DNA of 64,000 bases from Rhodocyclaceae bacterium (lineage in GTDB: Bacteria; Pseudomonadota; Gammaproteobacteria; Burkholderiales; Rhodocyclaceae), in NCBI GenBank assembly GCA_023150275.1, contig JAKLLG010000001.1:124001-188000 (forward strand). The letters are read 5' to 3'. The position numbers and the translations under genes were made by a program. The notes under the pieces were generated by a model that saw only the letters and a program-made list of their open reading frames with translations, made no database searches and was not told where the DNA came from. Positions within the stretch are counted from its first letter, which is position 1. Each line of letters opens with the position of its first letter. This document shows positions 32,955-41,939 of the stretch, in pieces.

Positions 32955-34946
32955 ATGATCCCCGAACTCGGCCACTTCGCCCTCATCCTCGCCCTCGTCG
33001 TCTCGGTTCTGCAGGGGGTGCTGCCGATCGTCGGCGCGCAGCGCAACCGGCTCGCGTGGATCGCCTTCGCGCGCCCGGCGGCGCAGACGGCGGCGCTGCT
33101 GATCAGCTTCGCCTTCGGCTGCCTGACCTGGGCCTTCGTCGCCAACGATTTCTCGGTCGCCTACGTCGCCAATCATTCGAACTCGCTGCTGCCGGTCCAG
33201 TACCGCGTCTCCGGCGTCTGGGGCGGCCACGAAGGCTCGCTGCTGCTGTGGGTGCTGATGCTGACCTGGTGGGCGCTGGCCGTCACCTTCTTCTCGCGTC
33301 AGTTGCCGGAGGCGATGGTCGCGCGCGTGGTCGGCACGCTCGGGCTGGTCACCGCCGGCTTCCTGCTCTTCATCCTGTTCACCTCGAACCCCTTCGAACG
33401 CTTGCTGCCCGGCGCCCCGGAAGGGCGCGACCTCAACCCGCTGTTGCAGGATCCGGGCCTCGTCATCCACCCGCCGCTCCTGTACATGGGCTACGTCGGC
33501 TTCTCGGTGGCCTACGCCTTCGCCGTCGCCGCGCTGCTTTCCGGCCAGCTCGACGCCGCCTGGGCGCGCTGGTCGCGGCCGTGGACCACCGCCGCGTGGA
33601 TCTTCCTGACGCTGGGCATCGCGATGGGTTCCTGGTGGGCCTATTACGAACTCGGCTGGGGCGGCTGGTGGTTCTGGGATCCGGTCGAGAACGCCTCGTT
33701 CATGCCCTGGCTGGTCGGCACGGCACTGGTGCACAGCCTCGCCGTCACCGAAAAGCGCGGCAGTTTCAAGAACTGGACGGTGCTGCTGGCGATCTCGGCG
33801 TTCTCGCTGTCGCTGCTCGGCACCTTCCTCGTCCGCTCCGGCGTGCTCACCTCGGTGCACGCGTTTGCCACCGACCCCAAGCGCGGCATCTTCATCCTCA
33901 CCTTCCTCGTCGTCGTCATCGGCGCCTCGCTCCTGCTCTTTGCCTGGCGGGCGCCGAAGGTCGGTCTCGGCGGCCGCTTCGGTCTCGTTTCACGCGAATC
34001 GCTGCTTCTCACCAACAACGTGCTGCTGGTGGTGGCCTGCGGTTCGGTGCTGCTCGGCACGCTCTATCCGCTGCTGATCGATGCGCTCGGACTGGGCAAG
34101 ATCTCGGTCGGCCCGCCGTATTTCGATGCGGTCTTCGTGCCGCTGATGGTGCCGGTGCTCTTCCTGATGGGCGTCGGGCCGTTCGCGCGCTGGAAGGAAG
34201 CAAGCATTGGCGAAATCGCACGCGCGCTACGCTGGGCGCTGGCGGCGGCGGTCGTCGTTGCCATCGCGCTGCCGCTCCTCTACGGCGCCTGGAAGGCGAT
34301 GACCGCGCTCGGCATCCTGCTCGCCGCGTGGATCGTGCTCGCCGGCACGCACAACTTCGTCGAGCGCGTACAGGCGACGCGTGCCGGCGGCAGCTTCGCA
34401 AACGGCATCCTGCGCCAGCCGGGCAGTTTCTTCGGCATGCACACGGCGCACGTCGGCGTCGCCGCCTTCGTGATCGGCGTGACCATGGTTTCCTCTTATC
34501 AGGAGGAAAAAGACGTGAAGATGGGGCCGGGCGATACCGTCGCCGTCGCCGGCTACGAATTCCGTTTCAACGGCGTACGTCAGGTGAATGGCCCGAACTA
34601 CACGGCGCTCGCCGGCGATTTCGATCTGCTCAGGGATGGCAAGACCCTGCGCAGGATGCATCCGGAGAAGCGCAACTACCAGTCGTCGGCGATGCCGATG
34701 ACCGAGGCAGCGATCGACGCCGGTCTTTTCCGCGATCTCTACGTCTCGCTCGGCGAGCCGATCGACCGCCTGAAGCCGGAGGGCGAATGGGCTGTTCGCG
34801 TCTATCACAAGCCCTTCGTCGACTGGATCTGGGGCGGCTGTGTGCTGATGGCGATCGGCGGCCTGATCGCCATCCTCGACCGCCGTTACCGGATCAAGGC
34901 ACGCCAGACCTCTACCGTCACTACCGGCAACACACAAACCGCATGA
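32955..34946 (+). CDS. ccmF: CcmF, cytochrome c haem lyase subunit
   Basis: A 663-residue protein with about 15 membrane spans and the WWD domain GWGGWWFWDPVENASFMPWL near residue 233-252. It accepts haem from CcmE and attaches it to apocytochromes. It overlaps ccmG by 4 bp (ATGA). Targets in this window include NapB, NapC, NirS and the di-haem cytochrome. Confidence 0.96.
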   Translation: MIPELGHFALILALVVSVLQGVLPIVGAQRNRLAWIAFARPAAQTAALLISFAFGCLTWAFVANDFSVAYVANHSNSLLPVQYRVSGVWGGHEGSLLLWVLMLTWWALAVTFFSRQLPEAMVARVVGTLGLVTAGFLLFILFTSNPFERLLPGAPEGRDLNPLLQDPGLVIHPPLLYMGYVGFSVAYAFAVAALLSGQLDAAWARWSRPWTTAAWIFLTLGIAMGSWWAYYELGWGGWWFWDPVENASFMPWLVGTALVHSLAVTEKRGSFKNWTVLLAISAFSLSLLGTFLVRSGVLTSVHAFATDPKRGIFILTFLVVVIGASLLLFAWRAPKVGLGGRFGLVSRESLLLTNNVLLVVACGSVLLGTLYPLLIDALGLGKISVGPPYFDAVFVPLMVPVLFLMGVGPFARWKEASIGEIARALRWALAAAVVVAIALPLLYGAWKAMTALGILLAAWIVLAGTHNFVERVQATRAGGSFANGILRQPGSFFGMHTAHVGVAAFVIGVTMVSSYQEEKDVKMGPGDTVAVAGYEFRFNGVRQVNGPNYTALAGDFDLLRDGKTLRRMHPEKRNYQSSAMPMTEAAIDAGLFRDLYVSLGEPIDRLKPEGEWAVRVYHKPFVDWIWGGCVLMAIGGLIAILDRRYRIKARQTSTVTTGNTQTA

Positions 34947-35524
34947 ACAAATTCCTCTGGCCGCTCGTCGGCTTCATCGCGCTCGTCGTCCTGCTCGCCG
35001 TCGGGCTCAACCTGAATCCGCGCGACGTGCCGTCGCCACTGGTCGGCAAGCCGGCCGCGAATTTCTCGCTGCCGGTGCTCGGCGTCGACCGCAAGTTCGG
35101 CCCCGAGGACATGAAGGGCAAGGTTTGGCTGCTCAATGTCTGGGCCTCGTGGTGCATCTCGTGCCGGCAGGAGCATCCGATCCTCGTCGAACTGGGCAGG
35201 AAGAACATCGTTCCGGTGATCGGCCTCAATTACAAGGAAGTGCGCGGCGACGGCGAAACCGACATGGCCAAGACCGACACCGCCAGCGAGGATAAGCTCG
35301 CCCGTCAACGTGCGACGAAATGGCTGACGCAACACGGTGACCCCTACGTGCTGTCGGTGCTCGACCTCGACGGTCGCGTCGGTATCGACTACGGCGTTTA
35401 TGGCGTACCGGAAACCTACATCATCGACAAGGCCGGCATCATCCGCATGAAGCACACCGGGCCGGTGACGCCGGACGATCTGCGGAAGAAGATCCTGCCG
35501 CTGGTCGCGGAGCTGAACAAATGA
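34943..35524 (+). CDS. ccmG: CcmG/DsbE, periplasmic thioredoxin
   Basis: A 193-residue membrane-anchored thioredoxin with active site WASWCISC and the family insert GLNYKEVRGDGE; cis-Pro in YGVPETYIID. It keeps the haem-binding cysteines of apocytochromes reduced. ATG overlaps the ccmF stop; its own stop overlaps ccmH. Confidence 0.95.
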   Translation: MNKFLWPLVGFIALVVLLAVGLNLNPRDVPSPLVGKPAANFSLPVLGVDRKFGPEDMKGKVWLLNVWASWCISCRQEHPILVELGRKNIVPVIGLNYKEVRGDGETDMAKTDTASEDKLARQRATKWLTQHGDPYVLSVLDLDGRVGIDYGVYGVPETYIIDKAGIIRMKHTGPVTPDDLRKKILPLVAELNK

Positions 35525-36003
35525 TCCGCAGCGGCCGCCTGCTCGCACTCATCTGGCTCGGCTTCGGCGCGCTGTTTGCGCAAGCGAAGGACGCCGCGCC
35601 GCTCGCCGAAGATCCGCTGACCGAAAAGCGCCTGCTGGCGATCACCGCCGAGTTGCGCTGCCTGGTCTGCCAGAACCAGACGATCGCCGATTCGAATGCC
35701 GACCTCGCCAACGATTTCCGCCGCGAAATCCGGAAACTGATTGCCGAGGGTAAATCAGATCAGGAGATCCTCGACTTCATGGTCGCCCGCTATGGCGATT
35801 TCGTGCGCTACCGGCCGCCGGTCAAGGGCACGACGATCCTGCTCTGGGCGGGTCCGGGCGTACTTCTGGTGATCGGACTTGCCGTACTCATCCGCTACCT
35901 GCGCCGCCGCAACGACGCCATCGCCGATACCGAACTGACCGCCGAAGAGTTGCAGCAGGCCAATGCCCTGCTCGCAGAAACCACGGACAAAAAGCCGCAA
36001 TGA
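35521..36003 (+). CDS. ccmH: CcmH, apocytochrome thiol reductase
   Basis: A 160-residue protein with a signal peptide, the LRCLVCQNQ active site near 46-54 and one C-terminal membrane span (ILLWAGPGVLLVIGLAVLI). It reduces apocytochrome disulfides with CcmG. It overlaps both neighbours by 4 bp. Confidence 0.95.
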   Translation: MIRSGRLLALIWLGFGALFAQAKDAAPLAEDPLTEKRLLAITAELRCLVCQNQTIADSNADLANDFRREIRKLIAEGKSDQEILDFMVARYGDFVRYRPPVKGTTILLWAGPGVLLVIGLAVLIRYLRRRNDAIADTELTAEELQQANALLAETTDKKPQ

Positions 36004-36878
36004 CCTCTTTCATCGCCCTGGCGACGCTGCTCGTCGTCGTCGCCGCCGTTCCGCTCGTCCTGCCACTCCTGCGCCGACCCGTCGCTGCAAGGGAAGACAC
36101 CGACCAGCGGGCCGCCAACCTGACGATCCTCCGCGACCAGCTTGCCGAACTCGAACATGAGCGTGAGGAAGGTTCGCTGTCGGCGGCTGATTTCGAGCAA
36201 GCGAAGAAGGAACTGCAGCGACGCCTGCTTGAAGAAGCCTCTCCGGTGGGCCAGACCTCCCGTGAGATCGCCGCCTCGCGCAAGACGGCGCTGCTGGTTG
36301 TCGTTCTGCTGCCGCTGCTCGCCCTCGCCGGTTACGGTGCCCTCGGCAACCCACAGGCGCTGGATCCGGCTGCCCGCCAGCCCGCGCAACGACTCACCGC
36401 AGGCGATATCGAGGGGATGGTTGGCAAGCTCGCCGCGCGACTTGCCGAGAATCCGGACGATCTCAAGGGCTGGTTGATGCTCGGACGTTCTTATAAGGCG
36501 CTCGGCCGCTATGCGGAAGCCGCCGACGCGTACGGCAAGGCACTGCCGATCGTCGAAAAAGAGGCGACACTCCTCGCCGAATACGCCGAAATGCTCGCCA
36601 TCACCCACAATGGATTCAGCGGCAAGGCAGGCGAAATGATCGACAAGGCCCTCAAGCTGGCGCCAGAGGATCCGCAGGTGCTGCTGCTCGCGGGGGCTGC
36701 CGCGGGTGAGCGGCGCGATTTCAAGCGCGCCGTCGCCTATTGGGAAAAGGTGCTGCCGCAACTGGAGCCCGGATCCGAAGAAGCGGAAGCCTTGTCGCAG
36801 GCCCTTTCCCAGGCACGCGCGGCCGCCGAGGCCCCGACCGGAAAGACCGGAAACCGCGCCAGGCCGCAATCCCGTTGA
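36000..36878 (+). CDS. ccmI: CcmI/CycH, TPR apocytochrome chaperone
   Basis: A 292-residue protein with two membrane spans (about 4-24 and 96-114), a cytoplasmic leucine-rich loop between them, and a periplasmic TPR domain (KGWLMLGRSYKALGRYAEAA and following repeats). It presents apocytochromes to CcmFH. Last gene of the ccm operon; no terminator seen before napC. Confidence 0.93.
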   Translation: MTSFIALATLLVVVAAVPLVLPLLRRPVAAREDTDQRAANLTILRDQLAELEHEREEGSLSAADFEQAKKELQRRLLEEASPVGQTSREIAASRKTALLVVVLLPLLALAGYGALGNPQALDPAARQPAQRLTAGDIEGMVGKLAARLAENPDDLKGWLMLGRSYKALGRYAEAADAYGKALPIVEKEATLLAEYAEMLAITHNGFSGKAGEMIDKALKLAPEDPQVLLLAGAAAGERRDFKRAVAYWEKVLPQLEPGSEEAEALSQALSQARAAAEAPTGKTGNRARPQSR

Positions 36879-36893
36879 AGAAATAGGGATTAG

Positions 36894-36907
36894 TTAACCT
36901 AGATCAA
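36894..36907 (+). promoter_or_regulatory. FNR-like box of the napC promoter
   Basis: TTAACCTAGATCAA, two mismatches to TTGAT-N4-ATCAA, both in the left half. A class II start at about 36942 has TAGACT (36930-36935) at the -10 position, supporting use. Confidence 0.5.
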
Positions 36908-37025
36908 ACCCATCAACGGATCGCATCGCTAGACTTCGCCCCACTAAAGTGCCGAAAGCGGGTGCGCGAAACCGCCCTGTTTATCGGACAAACATAAGAG
37001 AGTGCGATTTTTTGAGGGGTTTGTA

Positions 37026-37613
37026 ATGTCCGACAACAAGAGCGGCTTTCTGGCCGCATTGCGCCGACCGAGCGCGAAGTATTCCCTGCTGACGCTGCTC
37101 GTCGTCGGCTTCTTTTCCGGCGTCTTCTTCTGGGGCGGCTTCAATACCGCCATGGAAGCCACGAACACAATGCCCTTCTGTATTTCCTGCCATGAAATGC
37201 ACGACAACGTGTATCAGGAATACAAGCAGACCATCCATTACGCGAACCGCACCGGTGTCCGCGCCGTCTGCTCCGACTGCCACGTGCCCAAGGACTGGAC
37301 GCACAAGATGATCCGCAAGATCCAGGCGTCGAAGGAGGTCTATGGCAAGATCATGGGCACCATCAACACGCCCGAGAAATTCGAGGAGAACCGTCTGCGC
37401 CTGGCCACCAACGAGTGGGCCCGCATGAAGGCGTCCGACTCGCGCGAATGCCGCAACTGCCACAGCTTCGAGGGCATGGACGCAGAAAAACAGAAGGCCC
37501 GCGCTTCGAAGATGCACAAGATCGCACAGGACGACAAGAAGACCTGTATCGACTGTCACAAGGGCATCGCGCACAAGAAGCCGAAGAACATGCCCGAAGA
37601 AGATGACGAGTAA
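37026..37613 (+). CDS. napC: NapC/NirT-family tetrahaem cytochrome c
   Basis: A 195-residue quinol dehydrogenase: one N-terminal membrane span (about 19-39) and four haem sites, CISCH (52-56), CSDCH (82-86), CRNCH (142-146) and CIDCH (174-178). It passes electrons from quinol to NapB/NapA in the periplasm. ATG 37026 has GAGGGG upstream; the longer frame adds 8 unlikely residues. It stands apart from napDAGHB, on the opposite strand. Confidence 0.93.
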   Translation: MSDNKSGFLAALRRPSAKYSLLTLLVVGFFSGVFFWGGFNTAMEATNTMPFCISCHEMHDNVYQEYKQTIHYANRTGVRAVCSDCHVPKDWTHKMIRKIQASKEVYGKIMGTINTPEKFEENRLRLATNEWARMKASDSRECRNCHSFEGMDAEKQKARASKMHKIAQDDKKTCIDCHKGIAHKKPKNMPEEDDE

Positions 37614-37642
37614 TTATTACGTGGTAGCATGATCCTTATATT

Positions 37643-37673
37643 GCAACGGCCTGTCATCGCAACAGGCCGTTGC
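37643..37673 (+). other. 12-bp perfect hairpin between napC and the cytochrome gene
   Basis: GCAACGGCCTGT (37643-37654), 7-base loop, ACAGGCCGTTGC (37662-37673). No T-run follows, so it is more likely an mRNA-stabilising or processing structure than a terminator; it would separate expression levels of napC and the downstream gene. Confidence 0.55.
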
Positions 37674-37709
37674 GCCGTTAAGAAGCAATCTTTTAATGGA
37701 GAGGCAACA

Positions 37710-38570
37710 ATGAAAAAGTCGATCGTTTCGCTGTCCGTCATGGGCGCAATGCTTGCCCTGGGTTCTTCCGTCGCCGTTGCGGCACCCGACTGGTCCAAGG
37801 TGCCGAAGCGTGATGTGCAGGTTTTCCATGCCGGCGTCACGCCGATTGAGTGGGTGTTGAAGAAGTCCGATCACAGCGGCCGTACCGGCCTCGTCAAGGG
37901 CGAAACCTGCGTTGGCTGCCACGAGGAAAAGGGCGGTCTCAACTTTGACATGAAGCGCCTCGCTTCCAAGGATCTTGAGCCGGTCGGCACGCCGAAGACG
38001 ATGAACTTCCCGGTGGCCGTGCAGACTGCCTACGACGCGAACAACCTCTATGTACGCCTGACCTTCAAGGCACCGGCGGGTGGCGCCAACCAGGGCGACA
38101 AGGAAAACGACGTCAAGGCGACGGTGATGTTCGCCAACGACCAGGTCAGCGCCGATGCCGGCGGCAAACCGGTCGCCGGCGCCCAGATGGGCTGCTGGGC
38201 CACTTGCCACACTGACGCGCGCACGATGCCGGGCGCCGACGACAAGAAGACCAAGTACACCAAGGCCGGCGCTTACGAGTTGATGCAGTGGAAGAGCGCC
38301 AAGGGTGCCAAGGCTGTTGACGGTTCGGTTTCCGATTCGCGCAAGATGGAAGGCGGCACGGCAGGTGTGACCGCGACTGGCGAGAACAAGGGCGGCGAGT
38401 ACACCGTCACCTTCACGCGCAAGCTCGCTGGCGCCGTGGCAGCAGGCAAGGCTGTGCCGATGGGCATCGCCATCCACGCCGACAAGGCGAGCGGTCGCTT
38501 CCACCACGTATCGTTGGGCTACACGCTCGGAATCGGTGCTGACGGCGACATCAAGGCTGCCAAGCAGTAA
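37710..38570 (+). CDS. periplasmic cytochrome with EBDH/DMSOR-type haem domain, c-552-like
   Basis: A 286-residue secreted protein (signal cleaved near VAVAAPDW). It has one normal c-haem site CVGCH (67-71) and an unusual Cys-x3-Cys-His, CWATCH (162-167). The rest has the fold of the haem subunit of ethylbenzene-dehydrogenase-like enzymes (PVAVQTAYDANNLYVRLTF; VPMGIAIHADKASGRFHHVSLG). Between napC and napF it may be a nitrate-respiration electron carrier, but the family has several roles. A strong GGAGAGG ribosome site and a terminator after it suggest high expression. Confidence 0.75.
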   Translation: MKKSIVSLSVMGAMLALGSSVAVAAPDWSKVPKRDVQVFHAGVTPIEWVLKKSDHSGRTGLVKGETCVGCHEEKGGLNFDMKRLASKDLEPVGTPKTMNFPVAVQTAYDANNLYVRLTFKAPAGGANQGDKENDVKATVMFANDQVSADAGGKPVAGAQMGCWATCHTDARTMPGADDKKTKYTKAGAYELMQWKSAKGAKAVDGSVSDSRKMEGGTAGVTATGENKGGEYTVTFTRKLAGAVAAGKAVPMGIAIHADKASGRFHHVSLGYTLGIGADGDIKAAKQ

Positions 38571-38586
38571 GCTTGTGGCGACCTTG

Positions 38587-38618
38587 AAAAGGCGGAGCCT
38601 CGGCTCCGCCTTTTTGTT
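38587..38618 (+). terminator. Rho-independent terminator after the cytochrome gene
   Basis: AAGGCGGAGCC-TC-GGCTCCGCC followed by TTTTT; nine G/C-rich pairs extended by A-T pairs. It ends the napC-cytochrome transcript before napF. Confidence 0.9.
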
Positions 38619-38711
38619 TCCAGCCCGCTTGGAAAAGCGAGTGATCGCACCGAGTTTTCCAGCCTTCCCAGGAGGCGAATGTGGCAATGGCCGTTTCCCG
38701 GGAGCGCTCAA

Positions 38712-39194
38712 ATGAGCGACGCCAGCCGCCGCAACTTCCTGCGTGGGCGGGTCGCTACTCACGCCGCCCAGCCGCGACCGCCCTGGGCACGCCCGGAAGC
38801 GGACTTCGTGGCACGTTGCACACAATGCGGCGACTGCGCCCGCATCTGCCCGACCGGGGTCATCCGGCGAGGCGACGGCGGCTATCCGACCGTCGATTTT
38901 CTGCACGGTGAGTGCACTTTTTGCGGCGAGTGCGTCAGCCGCTGCGAACCACAGGCGCTCCTTCGCGGCAACGCCGACGACGCCCCGTGGGCGCTGCGTG
39001 CGAGCATCGCGGACAACTGCATCGCGCGCCATCAGGTCGAATGCCGGGTCTGCGGCGATCAGTGCGCCGAAAATGCGATCCGCTTTCTGCCACGGATTGG
39101 CGGCACCGCGAACCCGACACTTGATAGTGAGCGCTGCACCGGCTGCGGCGCCTGCGTGGCACCGTGCCCGGTGGGTGCCATCAGCGTCACCTGA
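38712..39194 (+). CDS. napF: NapF, polyferredoxin of periplasmic nitrate reductase
   Basis: A 160-residue cytoplasmic ferredoxin with [4Fe-4S] motifs CTQCGDCARICP, CTFCGECVSRCEP and CTGCGACVAPCP plus the modified CRVCGDQC region. NapF is implicated in NapA cluster assembly. ATG 38712 follows GGGAG. It is cut off from napC by a terminator and converges on napB. Confidence 0.9.
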   Translation: MSDASRRNFLRGRVATHAAQPRPPWARPEADFVARCTQCGDCARICPTGVIRRGDGGYPTVDFLHGECTFCGECVSRCEPQALLRGNADDAPWALRASIADNCIARHQVECRVCGDQCAENAIRFLPRIGGTANPTLDSERCTGCGACVAPCPVGAISVT

Positions 39195-39341
39195 AATGCG
39201 AACAGGGCGCCTCTGGCACCCTGCTCACTCACCGCTATCCACTCACGCGAACAGCGTGCCCCGGACAACCCTGCCCATCGGCAAGAACGCCGGCGCGGGA
39301 TCGTGCCCGCGCTGGCTCATTTTTCCGATTCAGCATACATC

Positions 39342-39493
39342 CCGCAGTTGGGCGCCGTTCATGGTTCGATACACCTTGCTACGCAAGCTTACTCACCACG
39401 ACCGGCGCATTACCCAACGGGTCGGAACACCGTTCGCCCTGAGTAGCCCGCGCATCGCGGGCGTATCGAAGGGCAAAATACTGCGAACTGCGG
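39342..39493. repeat. palindromic intergenic repeat, copy B
   Basis: A 152-bp element, ends CCGCAGTTGGG and GAACTGCGG. Its reverse complement aligns along its length with copy A at 26585-26758. The two stems are kept with different bases (GCCCGC/GCGGGC here, GCCCAC/GTGGGC in copy A), i.e. compensatory change. It fills the gap between the convergent ends of napF and napB (39195-39502). Confidence 0.75.
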
Positions 39494-39502
39494 TTTCTGG
39501 CT

Positions 39503-39982
39503 TCAGTTCTTCTTCGCCGGCTTTTTCGCGTCGGCCTTCTTCACATCGCCCTGAAACTGGTTGTCGACCAGCGGCGGGGCATCGACCTGCGGCACGTGGC
39601 ACTGCACGCAGTTGTGACGGGCAGCTGACGCCTCGTCGAGTTTCTGGCCGTCGCGATTCAGAAAGTGGCTGTCACCGATCTTCGGCGCGTTCTTTTTCTT
39701 GTAGGTCGCTGCCGAGTGACAATCCATGCAGGCGTTCTCTTCAAGATTGATATCGCTGAAGTTTTCGATCGAATGCGGAATGACCGGCGGCTGCGTGCTG
39801 AACGTGCGCGCGACCGGCTTGGTCGTACCCGGGCGGCTACCGACATAGGCCTTCTCGGAAGCGACGGCATCCGGTGCGGCAACATCGATTCCGCGCATCG
39901 ATTTCGGTGCGTCGGCGGCAATGGCTCCGAGGGCAAAGCACGCAGCAATTGCGGCCATCGTGAGTTTCAACTGGGTTTTCAT
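39503..39982 (-). CDS. napB: NapB, di-haem cytochrome subunit of nitrate reductase
   Basis: A 159-residue periplasmic protein: signal peptide (to about AIAADA), two haem sites CMDCH (85-89) and CVQCH (125-129) and the Nap-typical PPVIPHSIENFSDI before the first. It transfers electrons from NapC to NapA. ATG 39982 has a GGAGG-like site upstream. Last gene of napDAGHB; C-terminus is unusually Lys-rich. Confidence 0.95.
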   Translation of the reverse strand: MKTQLKLTMAAIAACFALGAIAADAPKSMRGIDVAAPDAVASEKAYVGSRPGTTKPVARTFSTQPPVIPHSIENFSDINLEENACMDCHSAATYKKKNAPKIGDSHFLNRDGQKLDEASAARHNCVQCHVPQVDAPPLVDNQFQGDVKKADAKKPAKKN

Positions 39983-40019
39983 GATCGTCGTTCCTCCACT
40001 TGAAGTTGAATCGTTGAAA

Positions 40020-40925
40020 TCAGGAATTGAGTGGCAAGGCGCCATCGGTGGGCGCCGCTTCGTTTGCCGGAACACCGTTGCTGAAGCGGGTTCCGAACCG
40101 GAATACATCTTTCGAACAGACATCGATACAGCGGCCGCAGTTGGTGCAGGCCGGCGACAGGATCACCGGCCCGGCCCCTGTTGCCGCACCTTTCAAGGCC
40201 GGACGGATGACCTGCGGCTCGGGACAGACCTCGAAGCAATCCATGCAGTCGTTGCACGCCGCGCGTGCAGGCGCCGACACCCGCACCGGACTCCAGCGGC
40301 CGAGCAGGCTGTAGAAGGCACCGACCGGACACAGCCTGCCACACCAACCGCGACTCATCACGAACAGATCGAACAGGAAGATCATCAGGACGATCACCCA
40401 CGCGAAGCCAAGACCGAAGATGAGGCCACGATGCAGCATCGACACCGGGTTGATCAATTCCCACAGCAGGATGCCACTCGCGGCCGAGCCGACGAGCGTC
40501 ATGCCCAGAATCCAGTAACGGGTATTGCGGGCGAGGTGCACGCTGCCCTTGATGCCAAGACGCCGGCGCAACCAGCCTGCGGTGTCAGTCACGATGTTCA
40601 CCGGGCACACCCAGGAACAATAGACACGGCCGCCAACGAGCAGGTAGAAAACGAGGACGATCGCCGCGCCGATCAAGCCGAGCCGTTCCGGCACCTGACC
40701 GGTGAGCAGCGACTGCAGCGCAACGTACGGGTCGGTCAGCGGAAGGAAACCGAGGGTAACGCTGTAATTGAGGTTGCCCTTGACGATCCAGATGCCGGCC
40801 AGCGGCCCGAGCAGGAACAGCGCGAGCACCGCGATCTGCACGGTGCGTCGCAACAGCAGCCACTTGTAGCTCGCCAACCACCCCTTGGCGGCAATGGCAT
40901 CCGCGCCTACCCGCTTGGCGTTCAT
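40020..40925 (-). CDS. napH: NapH, membrane iron-sulfur protein
   Basis: A 301-residue protein with four membrane spans, the paired CSWVCPVN and [11 protein letters not shown] motifs, and two C-terminal [4Fe-4S] motifs ([12 protein letters not shown] and [12 protein letters not shown]) on the cytoplasmic side. NapGH form an alternative quinol-oxidising route to NapA. It overlaps napG by 4 bp. Confidence 0.95.
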   Translation of the reverse strand: MNAKRVGADAIAAKGWLASYKWLLLRRTVQIAVLALFLLGPLAGIWIVKGNLNYSVTLGFLPLTDPYVALQSLLTGQVPERLGLIGAAIVLVFYLLVGGRVYCSWVCPVNIVTDTAGWLRRRLGIKGSVHLARNTRYWILGMTLVGSAASGILLWELINPVSMLHRGLIFGLGFAWVIVLMIFLFDLFVMSRGWCGRLCPVGAFYSLLGRWSPVRVSAPARAACNDCMDCFEVCPEPQVIRPALKGAATGAGPVILSPACTNCGRCIDVCSKDVFRFGTRFSNGVPANEAAPTDGALPLNS

Positions 40926-41857
40926 TTTGCTGCCCCCAGACCAGGCGGCGTCGACGGAACGACGGGACCACCGGCCCTCTCCATCCCGGGTGGCACGTTC
41001 GGAATGGCGCCAGCGCCACTCCCCGGTGCGCCGGGGGGGGCGGTCATGCCGCTCGCCGGATCATAGTGTCCGGGCAAGCGAACGCCCTCGGGCATGCGGT
41101 CGGGCAGATCGAGCATGCTCTTTTCGTCGATCAGCGATCCGCCAGCTTTCTTCTGCTCCTCCCAGCCCAGCTGGTAATGCTTGCCGAGCGCCCCCTTGGC
41201 GAGCGCGATTGGCAGCACCTTGATCGCGGCCTCCTCGGTAACGCAGGCTTTCTCGCATTTGCCGCAGCCGGTGCAGTGCTCCGAATGCACGGTCGGCAGG
41301 AACATCGTGTGCCGCCCGGTACGCGGGTTGGGCACCAGCTCCAGCGTGATCGCCTTGTCGATCACCGGGCAGACGCGATAGCAAACATCGCAGCGCAAGC
41401 CGAGGAAGTTGAGGCAGGTCTCCTGATCGATCAGCGCCGCCAGCCCCATCTTCGCCTTGTTGATATCGGTGAGCGTGTGATTCAGCGCGCCGGTCGGGCA
41501 AGCCTTGACGCACGGGATGTCGTCGCACATCTCGCACGGGATGTCGCGCGCGATGAAATAAGGCGTACCGGTGGCAACCGGCGTTTCCGGCTTTGCGAGG
41601 CGCAAGGTGTCATACGGACAATCGCGCACGCACAGACCACAGCGAATGCAGGCACCGAGAAAATCGCTCTCCGCCAATGCACCGGGCGGCCGGATCGCGG
41701 TCGCCGGGAGCGCTTGCGTCTGCTTGGCGTAGAGACCGAGGCCGAGGCCAAGCATGCCGACTCCGCAGGCCATGCGTGCCGAGTCGAGCAGAAACTGCCG
41801 ACGGGCACCCGGCGCCTTGCGGAGCTGAGCAGGCTTGCGTTCGTTCGTGCTTGCCAT
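40922..41857 (-). CDS. napG: NapG, periplasmic iron-sulfur protein
   Basis: A 311-residue protein with a Tat-like signal ([14 protein letters not shown], one residue off the strict motif) and four [4Fe-4S] motifs ([46 protein letters not shown]). The last 50 residues are Pro/Gly/Ala-rich. ATG 41857 is chosen for the signal; a GTG at 41908 right after AGGGA is possible, and would place the 41872-41900 hairpin inside the gene. Confidence 0.92.
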   Translation of the reverse strand: MASTNERKPAQLRKAPGARRQFLLDSARMACGVGMLGLGLGLYAKQTQALPATAIRPPGALAESDFLGACIRCGLCVRDCPYDTLRLAKPETPVATGTPYFIARDIPCEMCDDIPCVKACPTGALNHTLTDINKAKMGLAALIDQETCLNFLGLRCDVCYRVCPVIDKAITLELVPNPRTGRHTMFLPTVHSEHCTGCGKCEKACVTEEAAIKVLPIALAKGALGKHYQLGWEEQKKAGGSLIDEKSMLDLPDRMPEGVRLPGHYDPASGMTAPPGAPGSGAGAIPNVPPGMERAGGPVVPSTPPGLGAAK

Positions 41858-41871
41858 CGTGATCAGCCGGG

Positions 41872-41900
41872 GGTCGGTACCGGACAAACCGGCACCGACC
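41872..41900 (-). other. strong 12-bp hairpin in the napA-napG gap
   Basis: GGTCGGTGCCGG, 5-base loop, CCGGTACCGACC on the minus strand, one G-T wobble. No T-run follows. It may stabilise the napDA part of the mRNA relative to napGHB. Confidence 0.5.
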
Positions 41901-41939
41901 CGCAGCACTCCCTGATTGCCTTATTCGTCAGCGAAGGCC

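Noticed and set aside
32861-35524. 887-codon plus-strand frame across ccmE, ccmF and ccmG
   Set aside because: Only its last 193 codons (CcmG) are real; the rest is a shifted, Arg-rich reading of ccmF, which is clearly coded in the other frame.
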